A stretch of DNA of 64,000 nucleotides, from positions 1-64,000 of the forward strand of contig JAEUVB010000009.1 of NCBI GenBank assembly GCA_016786845.1. The letters run 5' to 3'. The notes below the pieces were generated by a model, which was given only the letters and a program-made list of their open reading frames with translations, did no database searches and was not told the DNA's origin. This document shows, in pieces, positions 1 through 10,972 of the stretch; within the stretch, counting starts at the first letter, position 1, and each line of letters begins with the position of its first letter. The DNA is from Chitinophagaceae bacterium. Its GTDB lineage: Bacteria > Bacteroidota > Bacteroidia > Chitinophagales > Chitinophagaceae. Made by a program: the position numbers and the translations under genes.

Positions 1-3000
1 TGACGGATTGCATGTGGCTGATAGTGTAGGGATAGGCACAACAAACCCGACCGCTCGACTAGAAGTAGCAGGACAAGTGAAAATCACAGGCGGTGCTCCG
101 GGAGCAGGCAAGGTATTGACGAGTGATGCGAATGGATTAGCCACATGGCAGACCGGTGGTGCAGGACCTGCGGGAGCGGATGGTAAAACAGTCCTTAACG
201 GAACCCTTAATCCTTCCGGCGGAACAGGCGTTGACGGCGACTTCTATATCAATACGGCCACGAATCAAATATTCGGACCTAAGACGGCAGGAGCCTGGGG
301 TAGTGGTACATCATTAGTTGGGCCTGCGGGAGCGACGGGAGCTACCGGTCCACAAGGAGCGACGGGAGCCACCGGTCCACAAGGCCCCACAGGACCGGCC
401 GGGGCCACCGGTGCTGCAGGAACCAATGGAAAAACGGTATTGAATGGTAATGTTAATCCTGCTTCGGGTACGGGTGTGAACGGCGACTTTTATATCAATA
501 CGGCCACGAATCAAATATTCGGACCCAAGACGGCGGGAGCCTGGGGTAGTGGTACGTCATTAGTTGGGCCTGCGGGAGCGACGGGAGCAACCGGTCCTCA
601 AGGTCCAACGGGTGCTACAGGTCCTCAAGGTCCTATTGGATTAACGGGAGCAACCGGTCCGGCGGGAGCAAACGGTACAAATGGTCTGGATGGAAAAACG
701 GTATTGAATGGTAATGTTAATCCTGCTGCGGGTACGGGTGTGAACGGCGACTTTTATATCAATACGGCCACGAATCAAATATTCGGACCTAAGACGGCGG
801 GAGCCTGGGGTAGTGGAACTTCTTTAGTTGGTCCAACGGGAGCGACAGGAGCAACCGGTCCACAAGGAGCGACGGGAGCTACCGGAGCTCAGGGACCGAT
901 TGGATTAACGGGTGCGACAGGTCCGCAAGGACCTGCGGGTGCTACGGGTCCTGCAGGAGCTAATGGTTCCAATGGTAAAACTGTATTAAACGGAAATGTC
1001 AATCCAGGTGCCGGTACCGGTGTTGATGGTGATTTCTATATTAATACGGCTACGAATCAGATATTCGGGCCTAAGACGGCCGGGGCCTGGGGGAGTGGTA
1101 CGTCATTGGTAGGACCTGCTGGTGCCACCGGTGCAACAGGTCCTCAAGGTCCAACGGGAGCCACCGGAGCTCAGGGTCCGGCGGGTCTATTAAGTTCAGG
1201 AAGTGCTGCCGGAAATACACCTTACTGGAACGGAAGTTCATGGGTGGTCAACAGTAACAATATTTACAATAATGGAGGCAATGTAGGAATTGGGACAAGT
1301 GCGCCTTTGGCTAAATTAGAAGTAAATGGAAATACACGGATGATTAGCAGTACTTCCGGAGGACCAAAGTTGATCATCAGTAATCAGAGTTTTGTTCCGC
1401 TTATTTCTACAGAAAGTGGTTCGATGGTCTATTTAAATACAACGGATAGTAAAACAGGATACCATTCACTTTTTGAAGGAAATGTACCAATCGGTATTTC
1501 TACAGCATTTAGTTCAAGGTTCGAAAGTATAGGTAATGCTAATTTATTTGGTATGTATAACACTTTTGCCTCTGCCTCAGGAACGGGATCTGTGATAGGA
1601 ATCAGAAACTGGTATCAGTCCGGTTCCGGATATACTACATCATATATGGTTGGACTTTTAAATGATTTTGATCAAAATACAAGTAATACTATTGTCAGTG
1701 GTGCAGACAACAATTTTACCGGAACCGGAACCGGAACACGATTTGGTATGCGAAATACCTATAGCGGTACGGGAAATGCTTATTTTTATGGCATCAATAC
1801 GGATGTATCTACCACAGGAACAGGTCTTCATTATGGAGAATATGTAAGTCTTAGCGGCACCGGAACCGGAAACAAGTATGCATATTACGCCGATATTCCA
1901 TCAAGCGCCGGAGGGACACATTATGGAATCTTCTCCAATGTAACCAAAGCGACTTCCTTTGCAGGTTACTTTTTGGGAAGGGTTTCTATTGGTACTACAA
2001 CCGTAAACAATTATATTCTTCCATTGAGTCGTGGTACAAATGGGCAAGTGATGCAAACAGATGCAAATGGATTTGTATATTGGGTAAATCCTTCAACACT
2101 CAGTATAACTGAAGATGATCCCAAAGTCGGTACTTTGACCAGTAATTTTGTGCCGCATTGGAATGTAACTCAATTAAGTGATGGGCTTCTTTGGGACAAT
2201 GGTATAAAGGTGGGTATCGGTACCGTGAGCCCAAGTGCTCGTTTTCATGTAGCAGATAGTAGTGTTGTGTTTACAGCCGGTGCCTCATTACCCGGATCTC
2301 CGGCTGCACCACCGGTTAGCGGTAATGGTCGTCGCATGATGTGGTATGTGGAAAAGGCTGCATTTCGTGCCGGTAATATTTTGGCAAGCAGCAATTGGAA
2401 TAAAGACAGTATCGGGAATTATTCTGCCGCCTTTGGGGTCGATACTAAAGCTAAGGGACCGGGGTCATTTGCCTTCGGCAGTACAACCTATGCCCTTGGT
2501 TTCAATTCAATGGCAGGCGGGTATGCCAATCAAGCCTGGGGCGATGGTTCCATGGCAATGGGTAACAACACTATTGCCAATGGTATCAATTCTTTCACAA
2601 CTGGAGACCATAGTGATGCCTCAGGAACTAATGCTTCAGCCCTTGGGTATTACACCAAGGCGAATGGATATACCACCCTCGCTATTGGTCGATATAATGA
2701 TTCTATTGTAGCACCGCAAACTACCATGCAAACAACTACCCCATTATTCATCATCGGAAATGGTACAGCTCTTTCCAATCGTAAAAATGTGATGGTAGCC
2801 CGCAATGATGGTCGTGTGGGAATTGGCGTTAGTGCACCCGTTGCCAGATTACATGTTGCAGATAGTGCAGTAGTTTTCACCGCAACTAATGATACGACCA
2901 ACGTTACTTACAATAATTATCCTCCTTTAGAGGGACAGGGAAGACGTATGATGTGGTATCCTGAAAGAGCTGCCTTTAGAGTCGGTGGTGTTGACGGAAT

Positions 3001-4450
3001 TTATGCGAACGTCTGGGATCGAGATAGTATAGGTGATTATTCGATAGCCATGGGGAGAAACAATAAGGCTAGTGGATCCGGTGCATTTGCCATGGGGAAT
3101 AACTCTGCTGCCAAAGGAAAGAATTCATTTGTATTTGGTAAAGATAATAATGCCATAGGTGAGGGTTCTGTTGCTTTTGGTTATTCCAATTCAGTATATG
3201 ACTTTGCCTCTTTTGCAATGGGGTCAAATAACATCTCTCAAGGAATGGCATCATCTGCTTTGGGGCAATTTTCACAGGCAAATGGAGATTATTCCTTATC
3301 TGTAGGATGGAGTAATCATTCCAACGGAATTTCGTCCATCGCATTGGGGGATAATACATATGCAGTTGGAAATACATCTGTTTCCATGGGACATGGTACA
3401 TACGCCAGTGGATATGCTTCAGTTGCTTTAGGGAGTAATTCAAATGCAATTGGTGATTCATCCGTAGCGATGGGTAGTCAAACGCATGCAAATGGAGAAA
3501 GGTCTACTGCTATAGGTTATTCAACAAATGCAACCGGACTATTGTCTACGGCGATAGGGTCGGCAACCACTGCTAGTGGATGGATGTCCACAGCATTAGG
3601 TTTTGGAACCATAGCAAGTGGATATGTATCCACTACCTTTGGTGAGTCTTGTACTGCAAGTGCAAACAATTCCACTGCGATGGGAATCAACTCAATCGCT
3701 AATGGAGACTATGCTACCGCGATGGGAAGCAATACCAAAGCCAGTGGTTTGGTCTCTACCGCAATGGGCTATTTTTCATCAGCTAATGGTTCTTATTCAA
3801 CAGCTTTGGGTCGTACCACAATCGCTAATGGATATACTTCTCTTGTCATTGGCCAATACAATGACTCTATTATAGCTGCGCAATCCAGCATGGCCGCTAA
3901 TACACCACTATTTATCATCGGTAATGGGACCGGCTCTACAGCCCGCAGTAATGTCATGGTTGCACGAAACAACGGTCGTGTAGGAATTGGTGTGAATGCA
4001 CCCGGCGGACAGTTTGAACTCAGTTTGGATGAAGGCCGTAAACCATCTACCAATACCTGGACCATCACTTCAGATGCACGTTTGAAAACCATACACGGGA
4101 ATTATTCAAAAGGTCTTAAGGAAATTTTGCAGCTCAATCCGATTACTTATCACTATAAGAATACAGAAGGCAGAACGTTTAGTAAAGACGTATTGCAAAC
4201 TGAAAATATTGGATTTAGTGCACAGGAAGTACAGCAGATTTTTCCTGAATGTGTGGGTACCGATGAAGACGGGTATCTCAACCTGAATAATCATGCCATG
4301 ATAGTGGCCTATGTAAATGCCATTAAAGAATTGAACGAGAAAAACGAGAAACTTAGCCAGGAAAATGAAAAAATGAAATTGGAGAATATTCAACGTGATC
4401 AAATGATGGCAGAATTGCTTAAGCGTTTGGAAGCTCTGGAGAAAAAATAA
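1..4450 (+). CDS. Giant collagen-like/YadA-repeat fibre protein with S74 chaperone end (5' truncated)
   Basis: The reading frame is open from the first bases of the window (codons begin at base 2), and an equivalent segment lies deep inside the next gene, so the true start and signal peptide are upstream. In order: a '[13 protein letters not shown]' fibre repeat; four copies of a 46-residue module (GKTVLNG...[16 protein letters not shown]) separated by GXY collagen-like runs; a short array of the 15-residue aromatic-Gly repeat also found in the next gene; two blocks of 14-residue YadA-type head repeats (AxGxxxxAxGxxS); then a peptidase S74-type intramolecular chaperone with the motif SDARLK (Ser codon at 4070). 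Ser and the Lys five residues later are the self-cleavage dyad in phage endosialidase chaperones. The protein ends in a coiled coil. There is no T9SS tail and no type V barrel. Likely a trimeric cell-surface or released fibre (inference). Confidence 0.85.
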   Translation, partial: DGLHVADSVGIGTTNPTARLEVAGQVKITGGAPGAGKVLTSDANGLATWQTGGAGPAGADGKTVLNGTLNPSGGTGVDGDFYINTATNQIFGPKTAGAWGSGTSLVGPAGATGATGPQGATGATGPQGPTGPAGATGAAGTNGKTVLNGNVNPASGTGVNGDFYINTATNQIFGPKTAGAWGSGTSLVGPAGATGATGPQGPTGATGPQGPIGLTGATGPAGANGTNGLDGKTVLNGNVNPAAGTGVNGDFYINTATNQIFGPKTAGAWGSGTSLVGPTGATGATGPQGATGATGAQGPIGLTGATGPQGPAGATGPAGANGSNGKTVLNGNVNPGAGTGVDGDFYINTATNQIFGPKTAGAWGSGTSLVGPAGATGATGPQGPTGATGAQGPAGLLSSGSAAGNTPYWNGSSWVVNSNNIYNNGGNVGIGTSAPLAKLEVNGNTRMISSTSGGPKLIISNQSFVPLISTESGSMVYLNTTDSKTGYHSLFEGNVPIGISTAFSSRFESIGNANLFGMYNTFASASGTGSVIGIRNWYQSGSGYTTSYMVGLLNDFDQNTSNTIVSGADNNFTGTGTGTRFGMRNTYSGTGNAYFYGINTDVSTTGTGLHYGEYVSLSGTGTGNKYAYYADIPSSAGGTHYGIFSNVTKATSFAGYFLGRVSIGTTTVNNYILPLSRGTNGQVMQTDANGFVYWVNPSTLSITEDDPKVGTLTSNFVPHWNVTQLSDGLLWDNGIKVGIGTVSPSARFHVADSSVVFTAGASLPGSPAAPPVSGNGRRMMWYVEKAAFRAGNILASSNWNKDSIGNYSAAFGVDTKAKGPGSFAFGSTTYALGFNSMAGGYANQAWGDGSMAMGNNTIANGINSFTTGDHSDASGTNASALGYYTKANGYTTLAIGRYNDSIVAPQTTMQTTTPLFIIGNGTALSNRKNVMVARNDGRVGIGVSAPVARLHVADSAVVFTATNDTTNVTYNNYPPLEGQGRRMMWYPERAAFRVGGVDGIYANVWDRDSIGDYSIAMGRNNKASGSGAFAMGNNSAAKGKNSFVFGKDNNAIGEGSVAFGYSNSVYDFASFAMGSNNISQGMASSALGQFSQANGDYSLSVGWSNHSNGISSIALGDNTYAVGNTSVSMGHGTYASGYASVALGSNSNAIGDSSVAMGSQTHANGERSTAIGYSTNATGLLSTAIGSATTASGWMSTALGFGTIASGYVSTTFGESCTASANNSTAMGINSIANGDYATAMGSNTKASGLVSTAMGYFSSANGSYSTALGRTTIANGYTSLVIGQYNDSIIAAQSSMAANTPLFIIGNGTGSTARSNVMVARNNGRVGIGVNAPGGQFELSLDEGRKPSTNTWTITSDARLKTIHGNYSKGLKEILQLNPITYHYKNTEGRTFSKDVLQTENIGFSAQEVQQIFPECVGTDEDGYLNLNNHAMIVAYVNAIKELNEKNEKLSQENEKMKLENIQRDQMMAELLKRLEALEKK
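158..1192 (+). repeat. Four 46-residue modules alternating with GXY collagen-like spacers
   Basis: Copies of the GKTVLNG-GDFYINT-IFGPK module begin at 182, 428, 692 and 974. The GXY runs that follow the 46-residue modules contain 12, 14, 16 and about 8 triplets, so the first three period lengths are 246, 264 and 282 bp. The nucleotide sequence is also highly conserved between copies, indicating recent duplication. Confidence 0.9.
2424..3865 (+). repeat. YadA-type 14-residue head repeats, two blocks
   Basis: Block one (about 2424-2690) has about 6 units and block two (about 3040-3865) about 19 units of the pattern AMGxxxxAxGxxSx, with alanine/serine and glycine at fixed places. This matches the left-handed beta-roll head repeat of trimeric autotransporter adhesins. 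Each block is preceded by a GRRMMWY...FR segment and followed by an LFIIGNGT...NVMVARN segment, so a whole cassette has been duplicated. Confidence 0.85.
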
Positions 4451-4790
4451 CATATAGAAATCGGTTAAGAATTATAATCATTCATATCGATTATAACGTT
4501 TGATATTTTGATTCATCATGATGTAAACACTAATCTTGCGGGTTATATGTTTACCTGATCTAGTCATGTATTTGAATCGATAAAAGACAGATCATTGGTT
4601 CTAAGCTGAAACATTGATGGTCTAAGTTTGAAGCAAAAATTTTCATACCCTGGCTTACCCGCCGGTTTGTGTATATCCATATATCTTCAATTTTATACCA
4701 AATACTCATTGAAACGGTCTAATTGCTCATTTGTCATCACAATATTATTTACTTTAAAACTATCTTTAAAGCATTTATAAATTCTTTCGT
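4451..4790. other. Intergenic region between two fibre genes, no gene seen
   Basis: AT-rich, with no credible ORF. There is no strong terminator after the upstream gene. The only promoter-like element is TATCTTTA at 4761-4768, one mismatch from the Bacteroidota -7 consensus TAnnTTTG, 22 bases before the next ATG and without a well-spaced -33 TTG. Confidence 0.4.
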
Positions 4791-7700
4791 ATGAAATCAT
4801 TCCTTTCTCTCCTTGCCTGTTGGTGTCTCCTTGTCGTCAACGAAATCTATGCCCAGGCTCCTCAAAAATTTAATTACCAGGGTATCGCCCGTGATGCAGA
4901 AGGCAATCCATTAGCACAACAGCAACTGAGTTTGAAGTTGTCGGTATTGCCAACAATCGATGCGACCGTTCCGGAGTATGAAGAAACCCAATTGGTGAAG
5001 ACCAATGAGTTTGGATTATATACTTTACAAATCGGATCAGGTACTCCTTTGACCGGTGAAATGAAGACAGTGAAATGGGAAACCGGTAATAAGTATATTC
5101 GAGTAGCCATCGATCCTGAAGGCGGAAGTAACTGTATGGATGTCGGAACTACACAATTACTCAGTGTGCCTTATGCTTTGTATGCCGATCGTTCGGGTAT
5201 TGCGAGAGAGACAGCGAATGGAACGGATAAAACAAGAGCCGGAACTGTCGTAACGGCTGCGGGAACTACCGGTGATGCAAATAAGTTAGCGAAGTTTACC
5301 AGTGCAGGGAATACCATTACGAATTCTCAAATCACAGACAATGGGAATACGGTCATCATCGGTGCGCCGGCAACATCGAGTGCATTGAACCGTCTTCACA
5401 TCTATTCCAACTCTGCGACTCAGGTGAATCATGTGCGCATGGAAAATATAGACTCGACGAGTTCAGGCAGATTTTTGATGTTTAATAATAGCCCCAATGC
5501 ATATGCCACCTTTACCAAATACGGAACATCCGTTGCCGGTAATTACGGCGGATCGGCTTTATATCCGAATGCGAATATTCTGGCATTCGGAAATAATGGA
5601 TTGGCTGCGAATGACGGCAATGGTCGTTTCATGATTTCATCCGGTGGAAATGTGGGCATAGCAATCACCAAAACATCCGGAACGAAAATTAAATTTCATG
5701 CCGATTTCAATTCTGAAAATGTAGGTATCGGTGGGGGTAATGTACCTACGGCGAATGTGCATTTGAATAATGCATTAAGCGGTGATACGTTGAAAATAAC
5801 AAATGCCACTACAGGACATTTAGCAACAGACGGACTAGATATTCGTACGACAGGCAATGCGGCTTCCATCATCAATCGTGAAAACAGTACCCTGGATTTG
5901 GGAACGAATAATGCAACCCAATTGCGCATCGATGCTACGGGAAATATTGGAATAGGTACCACGACACCGGCAACAAAACTTGATGTCAATGGTCTAGTTA
6001 AAATTAGTGGAGGTGCTCCGGGATCTGGCAAAGTGCTAACAAGTGATGCCAATGGATTAGCCACTTGGCAAAATCCAACAGGCGGCTCCCTCGATCAGGC
6101 CTATGATTTTGGCGGCCCGGGATTGGGGCGTATCATTACCGCGGATAGCGGAGCTGTGAGAATCCAAGGTGAAGATGGATTACAAGTCTTAGGCGCATTT
6201 GGGAATGGTGATAATCTTTCAATAAATGGACCCGGTACCAGAATGTTTTTCTACCCTAAAAAAGGAGCTTTTCGATCCGGTACCATCAATACAAATAGTT
6301 GGGATGATGATAGTATCGGCATCTATTCTTTTTCTGCCGGATATGATACGAAAGCCAAAGGTCCGGCCAGTATTTCATTGGGTGTAGCCAATAGCGCAAG
6401 CGGTCAAGGTTCTGTGGCATTAGGTGCATATACAGAAGCAAACGGTAATGATGGAGCTACATCAATTGGTAATGGTACAGTAGCAAATGCCTATGGTTCT
6501 GTTGCGCTTGGAATGTATAACGATCCCATAGCTGGATCAAATCCAAATTCCTATGTCGGTTCAGATCCTGTCCTCACGATTGGTAATGGTACCAGTGTGG
6601 TTGGCAGAAGTAATGCTTTAACCGTACTCAAAAATGGAAATGTGGGTGTGGCTACCAATACGCCCTCGGAGAGACTTGAAATCAATGGAAATATAAAACT
6701 CAGTGGTGGAGTTCCGGCACCGGGCAAAGTATTGACGAGTGATGCAAATGGTGTGGGTAGCTGGCAATACATTCCGAGTAGTTTACTCGGGGCGACCACT
6801 CTTGATTCAGCGTATAATTTTGGTGGTGCCGGTGCCGGAAGAATTATCAATGCTAACAGCGGTGCTGTTTATATTAATGGAAATGACGGATTACATGTAG
6901 CAGATAGTGTGGGCATAGGAACCACATCCCCTACGGCAAGATTGGAAGTAGCGGGACAGGTGAAAATTACAGGCGGTGCACCGGGGGCTGGAAAAGTATT
7001 AACGAGTGATGCGAGCGGATTAGCGAGCTGGCAAACCGGCGGTGCGGGACCGGCCGGTGCGGATGGAAAAACCGTTTTAAACGGAACGGTGAATCCTACC
7101 GCAGGTATTGGTGTGAATGGAGATTTTTATATTAATACGGTTACCAATCAAATCTTCGGACCTAAGACAGCCGGAGCATGGGGTAGCGGAACATCCTTAG
7201 TAGGTCCTGCCGGTGCAGCTGGTCCACAAGGTCCAACAGGATTAACAGGAGCAACAGGTCCACAAGGTCCAATTGGGTTAACGGGTGCCACAGGTGCAGC
7301 GGGCAAAACAGTATTGAACGGAAATGTCAATCCGGCTGCAGGTACCGGCACGAATGGTGACTTTTATATCAACACGGCGACCAATCAAATCTTTGGACCT
7401 AAAACGGCGGGTGCATGGGGAAGTGGTGTTTCTTTGGTTGGTCCTGTCGGTGCTGTTGGTGCAACAGGTCCACAAGGTCCGATTGGATTAACAGGTGCGA
7501 CAGGTCCGCAAGGCCCAACCGGATTGACAGGTGCGACAGGCCCACAAGGTCCGATTGGATTGACGGGAGCAACCGGTCCTCAAGGCCCGATAGGATTAAC
7601 CGGTGCCACCGGACCTGCCGGTGCCAATGGAACAAATGGATTGGATGGCAAAACGGTTTTGAATGGTAATGTAAATCCAACTGCCGGTACAGGTGCTAAC

Positions 7701-10700
7701 GGAGACTTTTATATCAATACTGCAACGAATCAAATATTCGGACCTAAAACAGCCGGAGTATGGGGCAGTGGTACATCACTCATCGGACCTGCCGGAGCAG
7801 CCGGTTCTGCTAATATGAATGGTACCACAAATTATTTGGTTAAATTTACCAATGCCACAAGCGGTGGAAATTCGCGATTGTTTGATGACAGTACCCATGT
7901 AGGTATCGCAACAAATAACCCTAAAGCCGATCTGCATATACACACTATTTTGAATGCCGACACCTTAAAGATGACCAATAATTTTTCAGGAGGGGATTTT
8001 TCAGATGGTTTGGATATTCGTATGGATAGTTTGAAAGCATCCATCATCAATCGGGAAAATGCTTCACTCGAATTCGGTACAAATGATAGCACCCGCATGA
8101 CCATTGATGCAACTGGTAAAGTGGGCATAGCCACCTTACCTTTTTTTCCACTTCATGTCGTCAATAGTACATATAACTATACTTCTGTAATTTCCAATTC
8201 CCTCAATTCCACAGGTACAACCATTGGAGGTGCTTCTACGGTATCCAATGCAGATACTGTAACCGGATATTCAATCGGTAATCTCGTTAATGTAACAGCA
8301 AGAACAGGAGGAGGAACCCAAAATGTCATGTTAGGTTTGGGAGATGGAAGTCAAACCGGGACTCAGAATTTCATGTTAAACAATGGCGACGGCACTCATT
8401 ATGGTGTTACGAATAGTCTGGGCGGTACTGGAGCAGGAAATCAATACGGTGTTTATACCACTTTGAATAATTCAGGAAATGGTTTTCACGCGGGTACACG
8501 TAATCTTATATCCGGTTCAGGAACCGGCGAACACCACGGTACACTCAATCAATTTTCAGGCGGTGGGAGCAATTATGCTTTTGGTACATTCAATGAAATG
8601 TTGGGTACGGGAAATGCCGAACATTTTGGTGTCAGAAATCGGGTGAGTGGCAGTGGAACGGGTGCCCATTATGGTGTCGACAATGAAATTGGTGGAGCGG
8701 GCGCAGGAGACCAATTCGGTGTGAGAAATCTGATGTGGAATACCGGTAATGCTAATCACTATGGCAACCATAATTATTTTTCAGGTGGTGGAAACGGTTA
8801 TCAGATTGGCGTTTTTAATGAAGATATTAATAGTGGCTCAGGACCTCATTTCGGCGTACGAAACTGGATGAACGGAACCGGAACCGGCGAATTGCTTGGA
8901 ATTGATAATGAATTTAACAGTGCAGGTACCGGTACGCTATATGGAATTAGAAACTTGGTCTATAATAATGGAAATAATATTCAATACGGAATGGATAATA
9001 CATTTTCAGGCTCCGGTAATAATTACCACACAGGTATCGTCAATCGCTTTAGTAACGGCAGTGGAAATCTCACAGGTGCATGGAATGAATTTTCAGGAAG
9101 CATCGGTATTGGAAATCATCTGGGTACTTTTAATAATTTCTTCGCCGGAGGCAATGGCATTCAGGCCGGTTCTTTCACCTGGTTTCAAACCGGGGCTACC
9201 GGTACGGGTGCGCAATATGGATCGTATTTAGAAAATTACAGTAATAGCAGCAGCACACATTATGGCAACTATAATTATTTACAAGGAAGCGGAACCGGAT
9301 TGCAATACGGTACCTATAACTTAGTTTCCAATTCTGGTAACAGTAATCATTATGGTACGTATAATCAAATTAGTGGCAGTGGGGCCGGGATTCAATATGG
9401 TACCTATAACAATATCTCAAATTCCAACGATACGACTCATTATGGTACATATAACAATTTGAGTGGTAATGGTAATTATGTTCATTTTGGAAACTTAAAT
9501 AATTTATCCACCACAGGTTTGGGTGCCAATAACGGCTCTTCAACCATTATTAATGTCAATAATGCAGCGAATAGCAGCAATCAGATAGGTGGCTCGGCAT
9601 CCTTATTCAGCAACGGAACCGGAGATCTCTTCGGTCAAAATGTAATGTTGACCGGTACCGGTGCCGGCAATCAGTATGGGTTCTATAGCACTCATCAATC
9701 AACTGCAACCGGCAATGGCGGACAATTCGGATTGGTTACTTTTAATCAATCACCCGGCAGTGGGAATCATTACGGCACTTATGTTGACCTTGGTAATTCC
9801 GGTATTGGTACACAATGGGGGCATTATGTAAACATCGATAATACCGGCAATGGTATTCATTATGGTGCAAATTACCAACTTTCGGGTTCGGGTACCGGAG
9901 CCCATTATGGTTTGCTAAACCAACTTTCCGGTACAGGAAATGGCTCCATTTATGGTATTTCAAATACGATTAGCAATTCCGGAACGGGCACGCATTATGG
10001 ACTGTCAAATACTTTTACCGGCGCAGGGTCCGGTATTGTTTATGGCCTTCGCCAGGATATCGATGTTTCAGGTAATGGAAATTTGTATGGGGTGTCTACA
10101 GATATCAGTAGCCTCGCCACAGGTTCGGGTATCAAATATGGTATGCGTGTAGATATTAGTGCTGCAGCAGGAGGTACACATTATGGTATATATTCCAGCG
10201 TAACTAAATCGGGCAGCTTTGCCGGTTACTTCAATGGCGATGTACGTGTTGCGGGTGAACTCACTCCGGGTACAAATTCCACAAGCGCCATCACCGGCTA
10301 TTCTCTCGGCAGTACGACCTTACGATGGAGAGATGCCTGGGTATGGCGTGGTCTTTTTAATGGTTCAGATATTCGTTTAAAAACAAATATTAATAGTTGT
10401 GATTATGGTTTGAAGGAAGTATTGGCACTAAAACCTATTAAATACAATTGGAAAGCCGACCCTACCGGCAACCAAGAAATTGGTCTCATTGCTCAGCAAG
10501 TTAAGGAATTGATTCCGGAGGTAGTTGAAACAGCAAAGGATAGTATGCAAACATTAATGATGAATTACAGTGCCTTGATTCCGGTTTTGGTTAAAGCTAT
10601 TCAAGAACAACAAGAATTGATCAAAGCATTGCAACAAGAAAATGTTTCACTTAAATCAAGCGTCCAAGAAGCGGATAAAGAGAAAGCAGCCCTCGATGAA

Positions 10701-10778
10701 AAAATGAATCGCATGCAGGCAAGTTTAGATAAAATATTGATTCTGTACAATTCTAATCAAGCGGTATCAGACAAATAG
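4791..10778 (+). CDS. Giant fibre protein: signal peptide, collagen-like runs, ~40-unit 15-residue repeat, S74 chaperone
   Basis: 1995 residues. A Sec signal peptide (about 1-21, ending IYAQA) is followed by a conserved N-terminal domain with [10 protein letters not shown] near its start and LSVPYALYA at its end (about 25-130), shared with the gene at 14779 and common in secreted Bacteroidota proteins. Next come fibre modules with NVGIGTT repeats, a short YadA-type block (about 510-570), three 46-residue modules with GXY runs (about 755-1005), then about 40 units of a 15-residue repeat typified by YGTYNQISGSGAGIQ (about 1184-1800). The C-terminus has an S74-type chaperone with SDIRLK (Ser1859, Lys1864 as probable autocleavage dyad) and a coiled coil. 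It lacks a T9SS tail, TonB-type barrel or lipobox, so surface attachment is unexplained. Long near-identical segments with the preceding gene show tandem duplication. Confidence 0.88.
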   Translation: MKSFLSLLACWCLLVVNEIYAQAPQKFNYQGIARDAEGNPLAQQQLSLKLSVLPTIDATVPEYEETQLVKTNEFGLYTLQIGSGTPLTGEMKTVKWETGNKYIRVAIDPEGGSNCMDVGTTQLLSVPYALYADRSGIARETANGTDKTRAGTVVTAAGTTGDANKLAKFTSAGNTITNSQITDNGNTVIIGAPATSSALNRLHIYSNSATQVNHVRMENIDSTSSGRFLMFNNSPNAYATFTKYGTSVAGNYGGSALYPNANILAFGNNGLAANDGNGRFMISSGGNVGIAITKTSGTKIKFHADFNSENVGIGGGNVPTANVHLNNALSGDTLKITNATTGHLATDGLDIRTTGNAASIINRENSTLDLGTNNATQLRIDATGNIGIGTTTPATKLDVNGLVKISGGAPGSGKVLTSDANGLATWQNPTGGSLDQAYDFGGPGLGRIITADSGAVRIQGEDGLQVLGAFGNGDNLSINGPGTRMFFYPKKGAFRSGTINTNSWDDDSIGIYSFSAGYDTKAKGPASISLGVANSASGQGSVALGAYTEANGNDGATSIGNGTVANAYGSVALGMYNDPIAGSNPNSYVGSDPVLTIGNGTSVVGRSNALTVLKNGNVGVATNTPSERLEINGNIKLSGGVPAPGKVLTSDANGVGSWQYIPSSLLGATTLDSAYNFGGAGAGRIINANSGAVYINGNDGLHVADSVGIGTTSPTARLEVAGQVKITGGAPGAGKVLTSDASGLASWQTGGAGPAGADGKTVLNGTVNPTAGIGVNGDFYINTVTNQIFGPKTAGAWGSGTSLVGPAGAAGPQGPTGLTGATGPQGPIGLTGATGAAGKTVLNGNVNPAAGTGTNGDFYINTATNQIFGPKTAGAWGSGVSLVGPVGAVGATGPQGPIGLTGATGPQGPTGLTGATGPQGPIGLTGATGPQGPIGLTGATGPAGANGTNGLDGKTVLNGNVNPTAGTGANGDFYINTATNQIFGPKTAGVWGSGTSLIGPAGAAGSANMNGTTNYLVKFTNATSGGNSRLFDDSTHVGIATNNPKADLHIHTILNADTLKMTNNFSGGDFSDGLDIRMDSLKASIINRENASLEFGTNDSTRMTIDATGKVGIATLPFFPLHVVNSTYNYTSVISNSLNSTGTTIGGASTVSNADTVTGYSIGNLVNVTARTGGGTQNVMLGLGDGSQTGTQNFMLNNGDGTHYGVTNSLGGTGAGNQYGVYTTLNNSGNGFHAGTRNLISGSGTGEHHGTLNQFSGGGSNYAFGTFNEMLGTGNAEHFGVRNRVSGSGTGAHYGVDNEIGGAGAGDQFGVRNLMWNTGNANHYGNHNYFSGGGNGYQIGVFNEDINSGSGPHFGVRNWMNGTGTGELLGIDNEFNSAGTGTLYGIRNLVYNNGNNIQYGMDNTFSGSGNNYHTGIVNRFSNGSGNLTGAWNEFSGSIGIGNHLGTFNNFFAGGNGIQAGSFTWFQTGATGTGAQYGSYLENYSNSSSTHYGNYNYLQGSGTGLQYGTYNLVSNSGNSNHYGTYNQISGSGAGIQYGTYNNISNSNDTTHYGTYNNLSGNGNYVHFGNLNNLSTTGLGANNGSSTIINVNNAANSSNQIGGSASLFSNGTGDLFGQNVMLTGTGAGNQYGFYSTHQSTATGNGGQFGLVTFNQSPGSGNHYGTYVDLGNSGIGTQWGHYVNIDNTGNGIHYGANYQLSGSGTGAHYGLLNQLSGTGNGSIYGISNTISNSGTGTHYGLSNTFTGAGSGIVYGLRQDIDVSGNGNLYGVSTDISSLATGSGIKYGMRVDISAAAGGTHYGIYSSVTKSGSFAGYFNGDVRVAGELTPGTNSTSAITGYSLGSTTLRWRDAWVWRGLFNGSDIRLKTNINSCDYGLKEVLALKPIKYNWKADPTGNQEIGLIAQQVKELIPEVVETAKDSMQTLMMNYSALIPVLVKAIQEQQELIKALQQENVSLKSSVQEADKEKAALDEKMNRMQASLDKILILYNSNQAVSDK
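7041..7810 (+). repeat. Collagen-like GXY tract with three 46-residue modules
   Basis: Modules start at 7065, 7302 and 7647, separated by 11 and 23 GXY triplets. Within the long run the 12-residue unit [12 protein letters not shown] recurs several times, giving a 36-bp DNA period that could expand or contract by slippage. Confidence 0.88.
8380..10195 (+). repeat. About 40 copies of a 15-residue aromatic-Gly repeat
   Basis: Units are recognised by a recurrent H/Q-Y/F-G triad followed by an Asn and a Gly/Ser/Thr-rich turn. The canonical period is 15 residues (45 bp) with occasional 13-19 residue variants. The array ends in a cap (GGTHYGIYSSVTKSGSFAGYF) that is also present after the much shorter array of the upstream gene at about 1915-1975. 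Confidence 0.85.
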
Positions 10779-10972
10779 TATTTCTTTTTTGCCCCCAACA
10801 AAAATTCCGTTCAGCCCATCACTTCGTATGGGGACCCTGAATCCCCTTCGGGGGCAGAGTGGGAGCGGAGTGCGAGAGCAGAATGACAAAAATGGCTCTG
10901 GTTTAAGACGGCTGTCTCATCCTGAAGCATTTTTCACTTTTTTCTCTATCTTCATGCCTTAATCAAAAATGC
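10779..10972. other. Intergenic region with a GC-rich hairpin motif
   Basis: Contains CCCTGAATCCCC followed by TTCGGGGG at about 10835-10855, a 4-bp stem with a TTCG loop. A related segment occurs at about 18124-18155, suggesting a small dispersed repeat. No T-rich tail follows, so it is not called a terminator. Confidence 0.4.

Noticed and set aside
3069..3491. 140-codon ORF on the minus strand
   Set aside because: It lies opposite the YadA-type repeat block; its openness follows from the repetitive codons of the real gene.
7399..7680. 93-codon minus-strand ORF rich in His/Leu/Asp
   Set aside because: It is the complement of a GXY-coding tract; low-complexity shadow.
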